DNA of 64,000 bases from Cupriavidus sp. AU9028 (GCF_019795295.1 NZ_JAIMCG010000019.1:24120-88119); one strand, 5' to 3'; shown: positions 27,675-35,912, counted from the stretch's first letter. A program made the numbers and translations. The notes: a model not told the origin generated them from the sequence alone.

Positions 27675-27955
27675 TGTCCCTGTTCGCCCTGGCCGTCTGC
27701 CTCGTTGCCTTTGGCGCGCTGGCGCTCGCCATGGAGCGCCACCAGCAAGCACTGTTCGGTGCGCCCCTCGCGCCGCCGCGGACCCGGCTGCTGCGCGCCG
27801 CCGGTTGGCTCGGCCTTGCCGTCGCGGCGGCCCTGCTCATCGGCCGCCACGGCTGGGCGCTGGGACTGGTCTACTTCAGCGGCCAGACCAGCGTCGCGGC
27901 CGGCATCGTGCATGGACTGCTGATCTTGCAGGAGCGCCGGCAGGCGACGCGGTAA
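27674..27955 (+). CDS. DUF3325 small membrane protein
   Basis: A 93-residue protein with three hydrophobic helices (about 2-18, 42-58 and 65-85), similar to the DUF3325 family that ends many beta-proteobacterial iron-uptake operons. The ATG at 27674 overlaps the PepSY stop, implying coupled translation. It is the last gene of the seven-gene operon; a spacer of about 210 bases follows. No catalytic motif is visible and the role is unknown. Confidence 0.7.
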   Translation: MSLFALAVCLVAFGALALAMERHQQALFGAPLAPPRTRLLRAAGWLGLAVAAALLIGRHGWALGLVYFSGQTSVAAGIVHGLLILQERRQATR

Positions 27956-28165
27956 AACTGACGGCCCGATGTCCTCTCCTCCCTCTCCGGTCCGCACACG
28001 GCAAGCGGGCGCGGGGAGCACGCCGGACGCGGGGGCGGCGCTGCCGCCTCGGGTCCGGAGCCCCGTCCTTTCCCGGGGATTTGAAGTAACCTATCGGTCG
28101 CGCGGCGGAATGCTTGGCAAGGCACCCGCATTCGGCGTCAACACAAATAACGTACGGGCACAGTC

Positions 28166-30136
28166 ATGATTGCTTCCGCCATTTCCGCCACGCAGCAGCG
28201 TTGGCGCGACAGCTTTGTGCCAGGCCCGTCCTGGATCGCCATCCTGCTGCTGTGCCTGGCGTCCTTGCTGACCGCCTGTGGCGACGGCGGCGACGGTGGC
28301 GACGAGGCCGTCGTCACCGAGCCACCCGCTGGCTTGAGCTACGCCATGACCTCGGCCGTTTATGAGACGGAAGAGCCTATTGTGCCCAACCGCCCCAGCG
28401 CCAGCGGCGGCGCCGCCGAACGCTACACGGTTGCACCATCCTTGCCGGCCGGCCTCGTTCTCGACCCGCTGACGGGCGTCATTACTGGCACGCCTGCTGC
28501 TGTCTCGCCTGCCACCATCTACACGGTGACGGCCGAGAACGCCGGGGGCAGCGCAACCGCCCGCGTGCAGATAGAGGTGCGCAACACGCCGGCCGCCCCG
28601 GCCGGACTCGCCTACCGCGAACCCGCTGTCACCTACACCGTTGGCGAAGCCATCGCGGCCAACGCGCCGACCAGCAGCGGCGGCCCGATCTCGGCGTACA
28701 GCATTGCTCCGGCGCTGCCCGCCGGCCTTGCCTTCGATACGCAGACTGGCGCCATCACGGGCATTCCCACCGCCGTGTCCGCAGAAGCGGACTACACCGT
28801 GACCGGAAGCAATGCGGCGGGCGACACCACCGCCACCTTGCGTATCGCGGTGCAAGCCGCCGTGGTGGCGCCCGCAAGCCTGAGCTACAGCACACCCGCC
28901 GCGCTGTACGTCGCGGCCGAAGCCATCATTCCCAATACCCCGGTCCTCTCCGGTGGCGCCGCGGCCGAGTTCTCGATCAGTCCGGCATTGCCCCCGGGCC
29001 TGAGCCTGAATACCGAGACCGGCGTGATCGCCGGCACCCCCACGACAGTACAGGGCCAGGCGCTGTACACCGTCATCGCGCGCAACCGCGCAGGCAGCGC
29101 GCAGACCCAGGTAGCCATTGCCGTTACCTCGCGGGGAAGCTGGACAGCGGCCGCGCCGCTGCTCGTGCCTATGCACTATTCCTCCGCGACGACGCTGGCC
29201 GGTGGCAAGGTACTGCTCGCCGGAGGCTACACCGCGAGCGGCATCACCAATGCATGCGCCATCTACGATCCGTTGGCGAACAGCTGGACCGCCACGGGAA
29301 GCCTTGCCACCGGGCGCTCGGAAGGGACGGCAACGCGTTTGCCCAATGGCCGGGTACTGGTTGCCGGCGGCAGCACGGGCGGCACGGTCGGAACCGCCAC
29401 GGCCGAGCTTTACGACCCGGTGACCGGTATGTGGCAGGCCACCGCCAGCATGGCGGAGGCCCGCATCCGCCATACCGCCACACTGCTGCGGAACGGCAAG
29501 GTCCTCGTGATCGGCGGCTATACCCGCAGTGGCGGCACCGTCCACGTCTCCGGCACCGCGGAACTGTATGACCCGGCCACCGGCACCTGGAGCGCACTGA
29601 CCACGCGTCTTGCAGAGCCGCGCGGCCAGCATTCGGCGACACTGCTCGCCGATGGCTCCGCCGTGCTGGTAGTAGGGGGGGGCGGCAACGGGTTCGCGTC
29701 ATCGTCCGAACTGTTTCCGGTCGGGGACAGCGGGCTCACGACTCCGGTGGCGGGAGGAGGCCAGGCCACCGTCAGCCAGGCGGTGCGGCTTGCCAGCGGC
29801 AAGGTACTGGCCATCGGCGAGGACGCCACGGCAAGGCTCTATGATCCCGCGACGTCCTCGTGGACGACCAGCACCATGAATGCGCAGCGCTTGCTTCCGA
29901 CCATGACGCTGCTGCCGGACGGCCGCGTGTTGGTGGCTGGCGGAGCGGCCGTGGGAGGTAGGTTGGCGAGCACGGAGATCTATAACCCGGATGCCAATAC
30001 CTGGACGGTGGGCGCCAGCATGTCCACGCCGCGCGGTGCGGCCATGGAGGCGCTGCTCTCCGATGGCAGTGTGCTGGTCATCGGCGGGTTCAATGAGAGC
30101 GGCGAGGTGTGGGGCGTGGAGCGATTCCGACCCTAG
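28166..30136 (+). CDS. Lipoprotein with three Ig-like (He_PIG) domains and a Kelch propeller
   Basis: The 656-residue protein has a lipobox LLTACG with the lipidated Cys at residue 38. Three tandem Ig-like domains follow (about 54-143, 144-235 and 236-325), each with the He_PIG signature of the type SISPALPPGLSLNTETGVIAGTP. The C-terminal half (about 328-656) has six Kelch-type blades (GGKVLLAGGY, NGRVLVAGGS, NGKVLVIGGY, DGSAVLVVGGGG, DGRVLVAGGA, DGSVLVIGGF). It belongs to a broad class of cell-surface adhesin-like or galactose-oxidase-like repeat proteins. I see no copper-site residues that would make it an oxidase. It is monocistronic. Confidence 0.85.
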   Translation: MIASAISATQQRWRDSFVPGPSWIAILLLCLASLLTACGDGGDGGDEAVVTEPPAGLSYAMTSAVYETEEPIVPNRPSASGGAAERYTVAPSLPAGLVLDPLTGVITGTPAAVSPATIYTVTAENAGGSATARVQIEVRNTPAAPAGLAYREPAVTYTVGEAIAANAPTSSGGPISAYSIAPALPAGLAFDTQTGAITGIPTAVSAEADYTVTGSNAAGDTTATLRIAVQAAVVAPASLSYSTPAALYVAAEAIIPNTPVLSGGAAAEFSISPALPPGLSLNTETGVIAGTPTTVQGQALYTVIARNRAGSAQTQVAIAVTSRGSWTAAAPLLVPMHYSSATTLAGGKVLLAGGYTASGITNACAIYDPLANSWTATGSLATGRSEGTATRLPNGRVLVAGGSTGGTVGTATAELYDPVTGMWQATASMAEARIRHTATLLRNGKVLVIGGYTRSGGTVHVSGTAELYDPATGTWSALTTRLAEPRGQHSATLLADGSAVLVVGGGGNGFASSSELFPVGDSGLTTPVAGGGQATVSQAVRLASGKVLAIGEDATARLYDPATSSWTTSTMNAQRLLPTMTLLPDGRVLVAGGAAVGGRLASTEIYNPDANTWTVGASMSTPRGAAMEALLSDGSVLVIGGFNESGEVWGVERFRP

Positions 30137-30162
30137 CCTTCGACACCGCCTTGGCGCTCCCG

Positions 30163-30207
30163 GTTTTCTCCCCTCTCCCACGTGGGAGAGGGGCCGGGGA
30201 AGCGGGC
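30163..30207 (+). repeat. REP-like palindrome (locus 2)
   Basis: A single unit with stem CCCCTCTCCCAC/GTGGGAGAGGGG, 25 bases after the Kelch lipoprotein stop, in the same orientation as unit 6331-6379. Confidence 0.75.
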
Positions 30208-30255
30208 AATCGACGCATCTGCACCCTGCATCGCCCAGTTCGGATCGCACCGACG

Positions 30256-30287
30256 AAAAAAAACCCAAGCCGGTCTGGCCTGGGTTT
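30256..30287 (-). terminator. Orphan intrinsic terminator on the minus strand
   Basis: AAACCCAAGCC (30261-30271) and GGCCTGGGTTT (30277-30287) form an 11-bp stem with one G-U-type mismatch around a 5-base loop. The minus-strand T-run is eight long. No minus-strand protein gene lies upstream of it, which is why I infer a small RNA. Confidence 0.8.
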
Positions 30288-30383
30288 GAATCCACCAAAG
30301 GAGGAGGGTGGAGGAGACACTGGGAGAGAGACAGGCGGCCGCGGAGGCGGTTCACTCGACGCGTCGCTCGCGTGTCGCTCAAT
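30256..30383 (-). ncRNA. Candidate small RNA with an anti-Shine-Dalgarno hairpin loop
   Basis: On the minus strand a perfect TATAAT (30396-30391) with TTGCGT 16 bases upstream (30418-30413) would start an RNA near 30383. It would end at an intrinsic terminator (stem 30287-30261, eight T at 30263-30256), giving about 128 nucleotides. In between, a 5-bp stem (30373-30359) is followed by a CU-rich single strand. Then comes a perfect hairpin, UCCACC/GGUGGA (30312-30307 with 30296-30291), whose 10-base loop is CUCCUCCUUU, the complement of a Shine-Dalgarno sequence. No open reading frame fits. The design (anti-SD loop plus terminator) resembles stress-induced sRNAs such as the alpha-proteobacterial Cuckoo/CcsR type; relationship to any named family is not established. 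Confidence 0.6.
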
Positions 30384-30390
30384 GACTGCA

Positions 30391-30418
30391 ATTATACCGA
30401 TGGGCTTGTGCGACGCAA
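30391..30418 (-). promoter_or_regulatory. Promoter of the small-RNA candidate
   Basis: TTGCGT (30418-30413), 16-base spacer, TATAAT (30396-30391), all on the minus strand. Confidence 0.6.
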
Positions 30419-30509
30419 GAAAATTTACAATAAGAAATCGCATTTCGTTATGCGAAAAACGCCACAGATCGAACGTTGGCGCGGAAACGTGCGCCAAATC
30501 AACGGTTTG

Positions 30510-30538
30510 CTGTCATAACTTTGTCATCTAGCCGTCAT
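30510..30538 (+). promoter_or_regulatory. Pho box (three PhoB half-site repeats)
   Basis: CTGTCAT (30510-30516), TTGTCAT (30521-30527) and CCGTCAT (30532-30538) are direct heptamer repeats with exact 11-base periodicity and 4-base spacers, the layout of a PhoB-binding site. They point rightwards, to the OsmC gene 140 bases away. The matching -10 box is unclear; CATAAC at 30558-30563 is one candidate. Confidence 0.7.
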
Positions 30539-30677
30539 GATAGAGTGACGACGCTGGCATAACGGCGGTTGCGGCGCGCTGGACGGCCAGCGCCAAACCC
30601 GCAAAGCGGCGAAAATGCAAGCCCAGGGATCAACTGGCGCCGCCAGCCGGCGTCCGCACCACCAAGGAACTCAAGCG

Positions 30678-31100
30678 ATGGAATGCAAGGTAACGTGGAT
30701 GGGCAACGAAGGCATGAGCTTCGTTGCCCAGACTGGCAGCGGCCATATCGTGGCGATGGACGGCGCACCGGAAGGCGGCGGTCACAATCTGGCGCCGCGG
30801 CCGATGGAAATGGTGCTGCTCGGTACCGGCGGGTGCACCGCCTACGATGTGGTGCTGATCCTGAAGCGGGGACGCCAGGATGTGCGCGGCTGCACCGTCA
30901 AGCTCGAAGCCGAGCGCGCGGGCGAGGACCCGAAGGTCTTCACCAGGATCCACTTCCAGTTCACCGTGACCGGCCGCAACCTGAACCCGGCAGCGGTGGA
31001 GCGCGCCGTGCAGCTGTCGCACGACAAGTACTGCTCGGCGTCGATCATGCTGGCCAAGACCGCGCAGATCACGCACGGCGTGGAGATCGTCGAGGGCTGA
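30678..31100 (+). CDS. OsmC/Ohr-family protein (YhfA-like)
   Basis: OsmC-family proteins are small dimeric thiol peroxidases or stress proteins. This 140-residue member has the two conserved redox cysteines in GTGGCTAYDVV (about 52-58) and DKYCSASIM (about 117-125), matching the YhfA subgroup rather than classical Ohr. The start at 30678 is supported by AAGGAA eight bases upstream; an in-frame ATG at 30615 lacks such a site. A Pho box lies 140 bases before it, suggesting phosphate-starvation control, which is not standard for this family. rnpB converges from the right, only about 20 bases from the stop. Confidence 0.88.
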   Translation: MECKVTWMGNEGMSFVAQTGSGHIVAMDGAPEGGGHNLAPRPMEMVLLGTGGCTAYDVVLILKRGRQDVRGCTVKLEAERAGEDPKVFTRIHFQFTVTGRNLNPAAVERAVQLSHDKYCSASIMLAKTAQITHGVEIVEG

Positions 31101-31121
31101 ACGCCCTGACGGGAAAGAGAG

Positions 31122-31453
31122 GCAAAGCAGGCCGATAAGCCGGATTCTGTGCGCGGCGGACGGATCCGCCGCGTGACAACCATTCCTCTAGGCCGGCCGT
31201 TACCGGCCGGCTCCAGCTCCCTACCCGCAGACTCGGCGGGCCGCTTCATCGTCTGCCTATTTGGGATTGCTCCGGGTGGAGGTTACCGCGTTTCACCCTT
31301 CGCACCGGGAGACCCGGGGCGAAGACTCGTCTCTGTGGCCCTATTCCGCACGTTGCCGTGGATGGCTGTTAGCCACCACCCTGCCCTATGGAGTCCGGAC
31401 TTTCCTCCCCCTGCCCGTTACCGGGCAGGCAGCGGTTGTCTGTCCTGCTTTGC
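31122..31453 (-). ncRNA. rnpB: RNase P RNA (type A)
   Basis: This is the catalytic RNA that matures the 5' ends of tRNAs. On the minus strand the universal P4-proximal sequence GAGGAAAGTCCGGACTCC lies near 31406-31390 with CATAGGGCAGGG following. The 3' conserved block AGAATCCGGCTTATCGGCC lies at about 31151-31130. The 5' AAGCAGG and 3' CCTGCTT pair to form P1. Length is about 330 nucleotides; both ends are approximate to a few bases. The -10 candidate TAGACT is at 31466-31461. The promoter lies within the 3' end of the upstream DUF3025 gene. OsmC converges on it from the left. Confidence 0.95.
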
Positions 31454-31460
31454 GGCCCGC

Positions 31461-31466
31461 AGTCTA
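31461..31466 (-). promoter_or_regulatory. Putative -10 of rnpB
   Basis: TAGACT on the minus strand (31466-31461), eight bases before the predicted 5' end. It overlaps the stop codon of the DUF3025 gene. The -35 is weak. Confidence 0.4.
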
Positions 31467-32306
31467 GCACCAATGGCGGCCGGCGTCGCCTGACCATGCC
31501 TGTGCCGCGCGCCGCCCGGGCCGGAACACGGCAGCATCGTCGTAGAACGACGGCTCCGCATTGGCATCGCACCAGCCCGGAATGCCGAGGACCGGCAAGG
31601 GCGCGAACGCGCGCCCATGCAGCGCCTCGCCATCCCGTGCCGCTGCCAGGCCGTGGGCCAGCGCCTGGTCCACGGCGGGCTCGCCCGGATCGTCCGCCGC
31701 CAGGGGAAATGGCAGCGTCCATGCATGCGCGGTCAGGGACTTGTACGGCGCCGCCAGCTTCTCCAGCAGCGCGTGGCCGAACGGCAGCACGGTCCGGCCG
31801 GCATGCCAGTCGCCCCGCTCCTGCACGAACAGCGCACGCCAGTCGAACGCACGCAGCTGCGCCTCGGCCCGCGCGTCACGAAACAGGAAGATTGCGCCGT
31901 TCTCGTCGAACAGCGTGGCGGCATCGCGCACCGGACCGCGCCGGCCCTGCACGCCGTCGGCGGCGATCGCTTCGGCCTGCAGGCGGTTCAGCATCGCCTT
32001 GGCGCGCGGAAAGCGCAGCCACACCAGGCCGTTGAAGATGTCGTGCAGATTGTCGCGCGTCGGCACTTTGCCGGTGGCGAAGATATGCGCCTCATAAGCG
32101 CGGCCCTCGGGCAACTCCTGCTGCGTCACGAACCGCAGCGGCAGGCCGGCGCCGTTGCGGACCTGCCCGGCGTCGCACGCGGCGTCCAGGCAGTCGTTGA
32201 GCGCCTGCGCGGCGCTGGCGCCCTGCTGCAGGCGCGCGGCCAGCCGGCGCCCGTCGTCCGCGAAGCCCGCAAACCAGGGGCGGCTCCAGTCGATCGCCGC
32301 CAGCAT
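31464..32306 (-). CDS. DUF3025 family protein
   Basis: A 280-residue soluble protein of a family common in beta- and gamma-proteobacteria and without assigned function. Recognisable conserved stretches are FATGKVPTRDNLHDIFNGLVWLRFP (in pieces: TGKVPTRDNLHD, NGLVWLRFPRAK, about 81-105) and GHALLEKLAAPYKSLTAHAW (about 177-196), with GIPGWCDANAEPSFYDDAAVFRP near the C terminus (pieces: IPGWCDANAE, FYDDAAVFRP). The start ATG at 32306 lies 11 bases after the pyrC stop, so the two are probably co-transcribed. The stop overlaps the rnpB promoter. Confidence 0.85.
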   Translation of the reverse strand: MLAAIDWSRPWFAGFADDGRRLAARLQQGASAAQALNDCLDAACDAGQVRNGAGLPLRFVTQQELPEGRAYEAHIFATGKVPTRDNLHDIFNGLVWLRFPRAKAMLNRLQAEAIAADGVQGRRGPVRDAATLFDENGAIFLFRDARAEAQLRAFDWRALFVQERGDWHAGRTVLPFGHALLEKLAAPYKSLTAHAWTLPFPLAADDPGEPAVDQALAHGLAAARDGEALHGRAFAPLPVLGIPGWCDANAEPSFYDDAAVFRPGRRAAQAWSGDAGRHWC

Positions 32307-32317
32307 CTCGCCCAGCG

Positions 32318-33352
32318 TCAGGCCGCCTTCCAGCGCAGCGTCTCGCCGGCCCGCAGCGGCACCAGTTCGGCCTCGCCATAGGGCAGCGACGCCGGCAGCT
32401 CCCAGTCCTCGCGCCGCAGGGTCAGCGTGCCGGTATTGCGCGGCAGGCCGTAGAACGCCGGGCCATGGAAGCTGGCGAAGGCCTCGAGCTTGTCCAGCGC
32501 GCCAGCGGCGTCGAACGCCTCCGCGTACAACTCCATGGCGTGCAGTGCGGTATAGCAGCCGGCGCAACCGCAGCTGTGCTCCTTCAGGCCGCGCGCGTGC
32601 GGCGCGCTGTCGGTGCCAAGGAAGAAGCGCGGGTTGCCGGAGGTGGCGGCGGCCACCAGCGCCTCGCGGTGGGTCTCGCGCTTGAGCACCGGCAGGCAGT
32701 AGTAATGCGGCCGGATGCCGCCGACAAAGATCGCGTTGCGGTTGAACAGCAGGTGATGGGCGGTGATGCTCGCGCCGATCGGCCCTTCCGCCTCGCGCAC
32801 ATAGTCGGCCGCCTCGCGCGTGGTGATGTGTTCGAACACCACCTTCAGCGCCGGAAAATCGCGCCGCAGCGGCTGCATGACCTGTTCGATGAAGACCGCC
32901 TCGCGGTCGAACAGGTCGATGGCCGGATCGGTGACCTCGCCGTGCACCAGCAGCGGCAGGCCGACGCGCTGCATCGCTTCCAGCGCCGCGCTGCAACGGC
33001 GGATGTCGGTCACCCCGGCATCGCTGTTGGTGGTGGCGCCGGCGGGGTACAGCTTGACGCCGTGGACGAAGCCGCTTTCCCGCGCCGCCACGATCTCGTC
33101 GGCCGTGGTGTTGTCGGTCAGGTACAGCGTCATCAGCGGCTCGAACGACAGCCCAGCCGGCAGCGCCGCCAGGATGCGGTCGCGGTAGGCGCGAGCCTGC
33201 GCGACGGTGGTGACCGGCGGCTTCAGGTTCGGCATCACGATGGCGCGGGCGAACTGCCGCGCGGTGTCGGGCAGCACCGCGGCCAGGGCGGCGCCATCGC
33301 GCAGATGCAGGTGCCAGTCGTCGGGGCGGGTCAGGGTCAGGGTTTGCGTCAT
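32318..33352 (-). CDS. pyrC: Dihydroorotase
   Basis: PyrC closes carbamoyl-aspartate to dihydroorotate in pyrimidine synthesis. The 344-residue protein is the type I-like zinc enzyme of E. coli PyrC size (348). Metal ligands are the paired His of [10 protein letters not shown] (H14, H16), the carbamylated Lys in [13 protein letters not shown] (about 98), His of LLVHGEVTD (about 136) and EHITTRE (about 172). The catalytic Asp is in GTDSAPHA (about 246). The start at 33352 was chosen over an upstream in-frame ATG at 33403 because the [14 protein letters not shown] opening matches the family. It is followed by DUF3025. Confidence 0.96.
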   Translation of the reverse strand: MTQTLTLTRPDDWHLHLRDGAALAAVLPDTARQFARAIVMPNLKPPVTTVAQARAYRDRILAALPAGLSFEPLMTLYLTDNTTADEIVAARESGFVHGVKLYPAGATTNSDAGVTDIRRCSAALEAMQRVGLPLLVHGEVTDPAIDLFDREAVFIEQVMQPLRRDFPALKVVFEHITTREAADYVREAEGPIGASITAHHLLFNRNAIFVGGIRPHYYCLPVLKRETHREALVAAATSGNPRFFLGTDSAPHARGLKEHSCGCAGCYTALHAMELYAEAFDAAGALDKLEAFASFHGPAFYGLPRNTGTLTLRREDWELPASLPYGEAELVPLRAGETLRWKAA

Positions 33353-33410
33353 GTCAGGAAAGCGGCGCGGGTCCGCCCGGCGGGGTTCCGGGCATCGCCG
33401 CAAGCAGGCA

Positions 33411-34739
33411 TCAAAGAATCAGGATGGCGCGATAGTCGTTCACGTTGGTGCGCGTCGGCCCCGTGACCACCAGGTCGCCAAGGGCGTCGAACAATCCCCA
33501 GCTGTCGTGCGCTTCCAGCTGGCGCCGCGCCGGCATGCCGGCGGCCTCGGCCCGCGCCAGCGTGCCGGGGTCGGCCACCGCGCCGGCGTTGTCCTCCGAG
33601 CCGTCGATCCCGTCGGTGTCGGCGGCGATGGCATGCACGTCCGGCATGCCATCCAGCTCGGTCATCAGCGCCAGCAGGAATTCCGAGCAGCGCCCGCCGC
33701 GTGGCCGCACGCCGCCGGCGCCGTGCACGCGCGGCAGCGTTACCGTGCATTCGCCGCCGGAAATCAAGGCCACCGGCGCGGCGAAGGGGGCATTGTACGC
33801 CCGCACCTCGCGCACCAGCGCGGCATACACCCGCGCCACCTCGCGCGCTTCGCCCGTGACCGTATCGCCCAGGATGACCGGCTTGACCCCGCGCGCGCGG
33901 AAGAGCGCCGCGGCGGCGGCAAGGCTGTTGTGCGCGGTGGCGATCATGCGGTTGTCGACGCGCTCGAACAGCGGGTCGCCCGGCTTGGGCGTTTCCTCCC
34001 GCTTGCCGCATGCGCCCGCTTGCAGCACCGCCAGCACCGCCGCGGGCACGCTTGCCTCGTAGCGGGCGAGGATGGCCAGCGCCTCCTGGTAGGTGCTGGG
34101 GTCCGGCACGGTTGGCCCCGAAGCGATCGCGCTGGGATCGTCGCCGGCGACATCGGAGATCATCAGCGCGGTGACCGGCGCACGGCTCGCCTGCGCCAGC
34201 CGGCCGCCCTGGATGCGCGACAAGTGCTTGCGCACGATGTTCATCTCCGTAATCGGCGCCCCGCAACGCAGCAGCTCCTGCGTGGTCGCGCGCAGGTCCG
34301 CCATCGACACGCCCTCGGCGGGCAAGGACAACAGACTGGATCCGCCGCCCGATACCAGCACGATCAGGCGGTCCCGCTCGTCCAGCGACGACACCAGCTG
34401 CAGGATCTGCGCCGCGGCGCGCTCGCCCGCCTCGTCCGGGACAGGGTGCCCGGCTTCGATCACGGACACGTGCTCGGTCGGCATGCCGTGGCCATAGCGG
34501 GTCACCACCAGCCCTTCGAGCCGCGCCCCACTGCCTGCATAGGCCCGTTCCACCGCCACCGCCATCGACGCCGCGGCCTTGCCGGCGCCTACCACCAGCG
34601 TGCGGCCGTCACGGGACGGCTCGGGCAGATGCGCCGCCACGATCCGCAGCGGATCGGCGGCGGCCACGGCGGCATCGAAGGACTCGCGCAGCAGGCGGGG
34701 GGCGTCCAGGCCGGTCGATTCGCGCTTGGTTTCGCTCAT
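33411..34739 (-). CDS. ttuD: Glycerate 2-kinase (MOFRL family)
   Basis: This 442-residue enzyme of the GCK/MOFRL family phosphorylates glycerate to 2-phosphoglycerate; older annotations call it hydroxypyruvate reductase TtuD. Visible blocks are [16 protein letters not shown] (about 48-63), ESMASH-like [13 protein letters not shown] (about 97-109), [15 protein letters not shown] (about 128-142), [18 protein letters not shown] (about 164-181) and the C-terminal MOFRL domain ([27 protein letters not shown]). The start MSETKRES at 34739 is preceded by a purine-rich site. It lies 58 bases upstream of pyrC in the same direction and is divergent from the glutamine amidotransferase gene. Confidence 0.9.
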   Translation of the reverse strand: MSETKRESTGLDAPRLLRESFDAAVAAADPLRIVAAHLPEPSRDGRTLVVGAGKAAASMAVAVERAYAGSGARLEGLVVTRYGHGMPTEHVSVIEAGHPVPDEAGERAAAQILQLVSSLDERDRLIVLVSGGGSSLLSLPAEGVSMADLRATTQELLRCGAPITEMNIVRKHLSRIQGGRLAQASRAPVTALMISDVAGDDPSAIASGPTVPDPSTYQEALAILARYEASVPAAVLAVLQAGACGKREETPKPGDPLFERVDNRMIATAHNSLAAAAALFRARGVKPVILGDTVTGEAREVARVYAALVREVRAYNAPFAAPVALISGGECTVTLPRVHGAGGVRPRGGRCSEFLLALMTELDGMPDVHAIAADTDGIDGSEDNAGAVADPGTLARAEAAGMPARRQLEAHDSWGLFDALGDLVVTGPTRTNVNDYRAILIL

Positions 34740-34819
34740 GGCGAGATGGGAGGGACAGTGGATTGGGTCGGTCGACGAGATTCCCCGGCCTCGGCTTGGC
34801 AGAACGGCCGGGCAGGCGA

Positions 34820-34825
34820 GATAAT
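34820..34825 (+). promoter_or_regulatory. Putative -10 of the glutamine amidotransferase gene
   Basis: GATAAT at 34820-34825 lies in the 167-base divergent gap, about 80 bases before the start. No strong -35 was seen. Confidence 0.35.
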
Positions 34826-34906
34826 GTCCGCATTCTATTGCAATCCGGCAGCGTGCCGGTCCGCCCTGGCGCGGCACCGCCCGCGTTGCCGCACCTGTCG
34901 CCCGCC

Positions 34907-35737
34907 ATGTGTCAGCTGCTCGGCATGAATTGCGCCACGCCGACCGACGTGACGTTCTCCTTCACCGGCTTCGCCGCCCGCGGCGGCCTGACGGACCATC
35001 ATGCCGACGGCTTTGGCGTGGCGTTCTTCGAGGAGAAGGCGTGCCGGCTGTTCATCGACAACCAGTCCGCCGGCACCTCCCCGGTCGCGGATCTGATCAA
35101 GCGCTACCCGATCAAGTCCAGGAACGTCATCTCGCATATCCGCAAGGCGACGCAGGGCTCGGTGCGGCTGGAGAACTGCCACCCCTTCATGCGCGAACTA
35201 TGGGGCAGGCACTGGATCTTCGCCCATAACGGCGACCTGAAGGGCTTTGCGCCGTTTCTGGGCGGGGTCTATCAGCCGGTTGGCGATACCGACAGCGAAC
35301 TGGCGTTCTGCGCGCTGCTGCAGGGCCTGCGCAAGCGCTTTCCCGGCTCGCAGCCGCCGCTGAACGAACTGGGCCACGCGCTGGCGGACATCACGCGCGA
35401 CATCACGGTACACGGCGTCTTCAATTTCCTGCTGAGCAACGGCCAGGCGCTGTTTGCCCACTGCTCCACCCGGCTCTTCTATCTGGTGCGGCAATGGCCG
35501 TTCTCGACCGCCCATCTGATCGATGCCGACCTGTCCGTCGATTTCGCCCAGGTGACGACGCCCGAGGACCGGGTCGCCGTGATCGCCACGGTGCCGTTGA
35601 CCGACAACGAAGTGTGGACGCCGTTCGCGCCGGGAGAACTGGTGATGTTCGAGGACGGTCAGCCGACCGCGACGTGGATGGTGCCGATTCCGCCCGAGGT
35701 GCAGGCGCGCAATGCGTTGAATACGGCTTGTACTTGA
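34907..35737 (+). CDS. Class II glutamine amidotransferase (YafJ-like)
   Basis: The 276-residue Ntn hydrolase starts MCQLLGMNCATPTDVTFSF; after Met removal Cys2 is the catalytic nucleophile. GLTDHHADGFGVAFF (about 29-43), SHIRKATQG (about 77-85), NCHPF (about 90) and the oxyanion-hole stretch IFAHNGDLKGF (about 104-114) complete the glutaminase site. No synthetase domain is attached. The YafJ family is related to Egt/ergothioneine-type and Dug3-type glutaminases, but its substrate is unsettled. It is convergent with gltL and separated from it by a pair of REP-like palindromes. Confidence 0.9.
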   Translation: MCQLLGMNCATPTDVTFSFTGFAARGGLTDHHADGFGVAFFEEKACRLFIDNQSAGTSPVADLIKRYPIKSRNVISHIRKATQGSVRLENCHPFMRELWGRHWIFAHNGDLKGFAPFLGGVYQPVGDTDSELAFCALLQGLRKRFPGSQPPLNELGHALADITRDITVHGVFNFLLSNGQALFAHCSTRLFYLVRQWPFSTAHLIDADLSVDFAQVTTPEDRVAVIATVPLTDNEVWTPFAPGELVMFEDGQPTATWMVPIPPEVQARNALNTACT

Positions 35738-35770
35738 GGGGCAGGCGCCGGCATGGAAAGGCAAGCGCCC

Positions 35771-35892
35771 GATGCCCTCTCCCCCGCCCCTCTCCCACAA
35801 GTGGGAGAGGGGAGCAAACCGGGAGCGTGCGACATGCTGGTGGTTCGCTCCCCTCTCCCGCCTGCGGGAGAGGGGCCGGGGGAGAGGGCCAG
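35771..35892. repeat. REP-like palindromic pair (locus 3)
   Basis: Two units in opposite orientation (about 35771-35822 on minus, 35841-35892 on plus) lie between the convergent amidotransferase and gltL genes. Stems are CCCCTCTCCCAC/GTGGGAGAGGGG and CCCCTCTCCCGC/GCGGGAGAGGGG. Confidence 0.82.
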
Positions 35893-35912
35893 CGAGGGCC
35901 CGCTAGCCGCGC

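Larger units (their letters stand above)
30137..30677. other. 541-bp intergenic region: REP, small-RNA candidate, Pho box
   Basis: No protein gene is convincing here. From left to right it holds a REP-like palindrome (30163-30207), a minus-strand intrinsic terminator (30256-30287), a pyrimidine-rich transcribed-looking stretch with its own TATAAT promoter on the minus strand, an AT-rich segment (30400-30450), and a Pho box pointing at the OsmC gene. The AT content of 30380-30540 is far above the surroundings. Confidence 0.6.

Noticed and set aside
28091-29632. A 513-codon minus-strand open frame rich in Gly and Arg
   Set aside because: It is antisense to the Ig/Kelch lipoprotein, whose repeats explain its apparent regularity.
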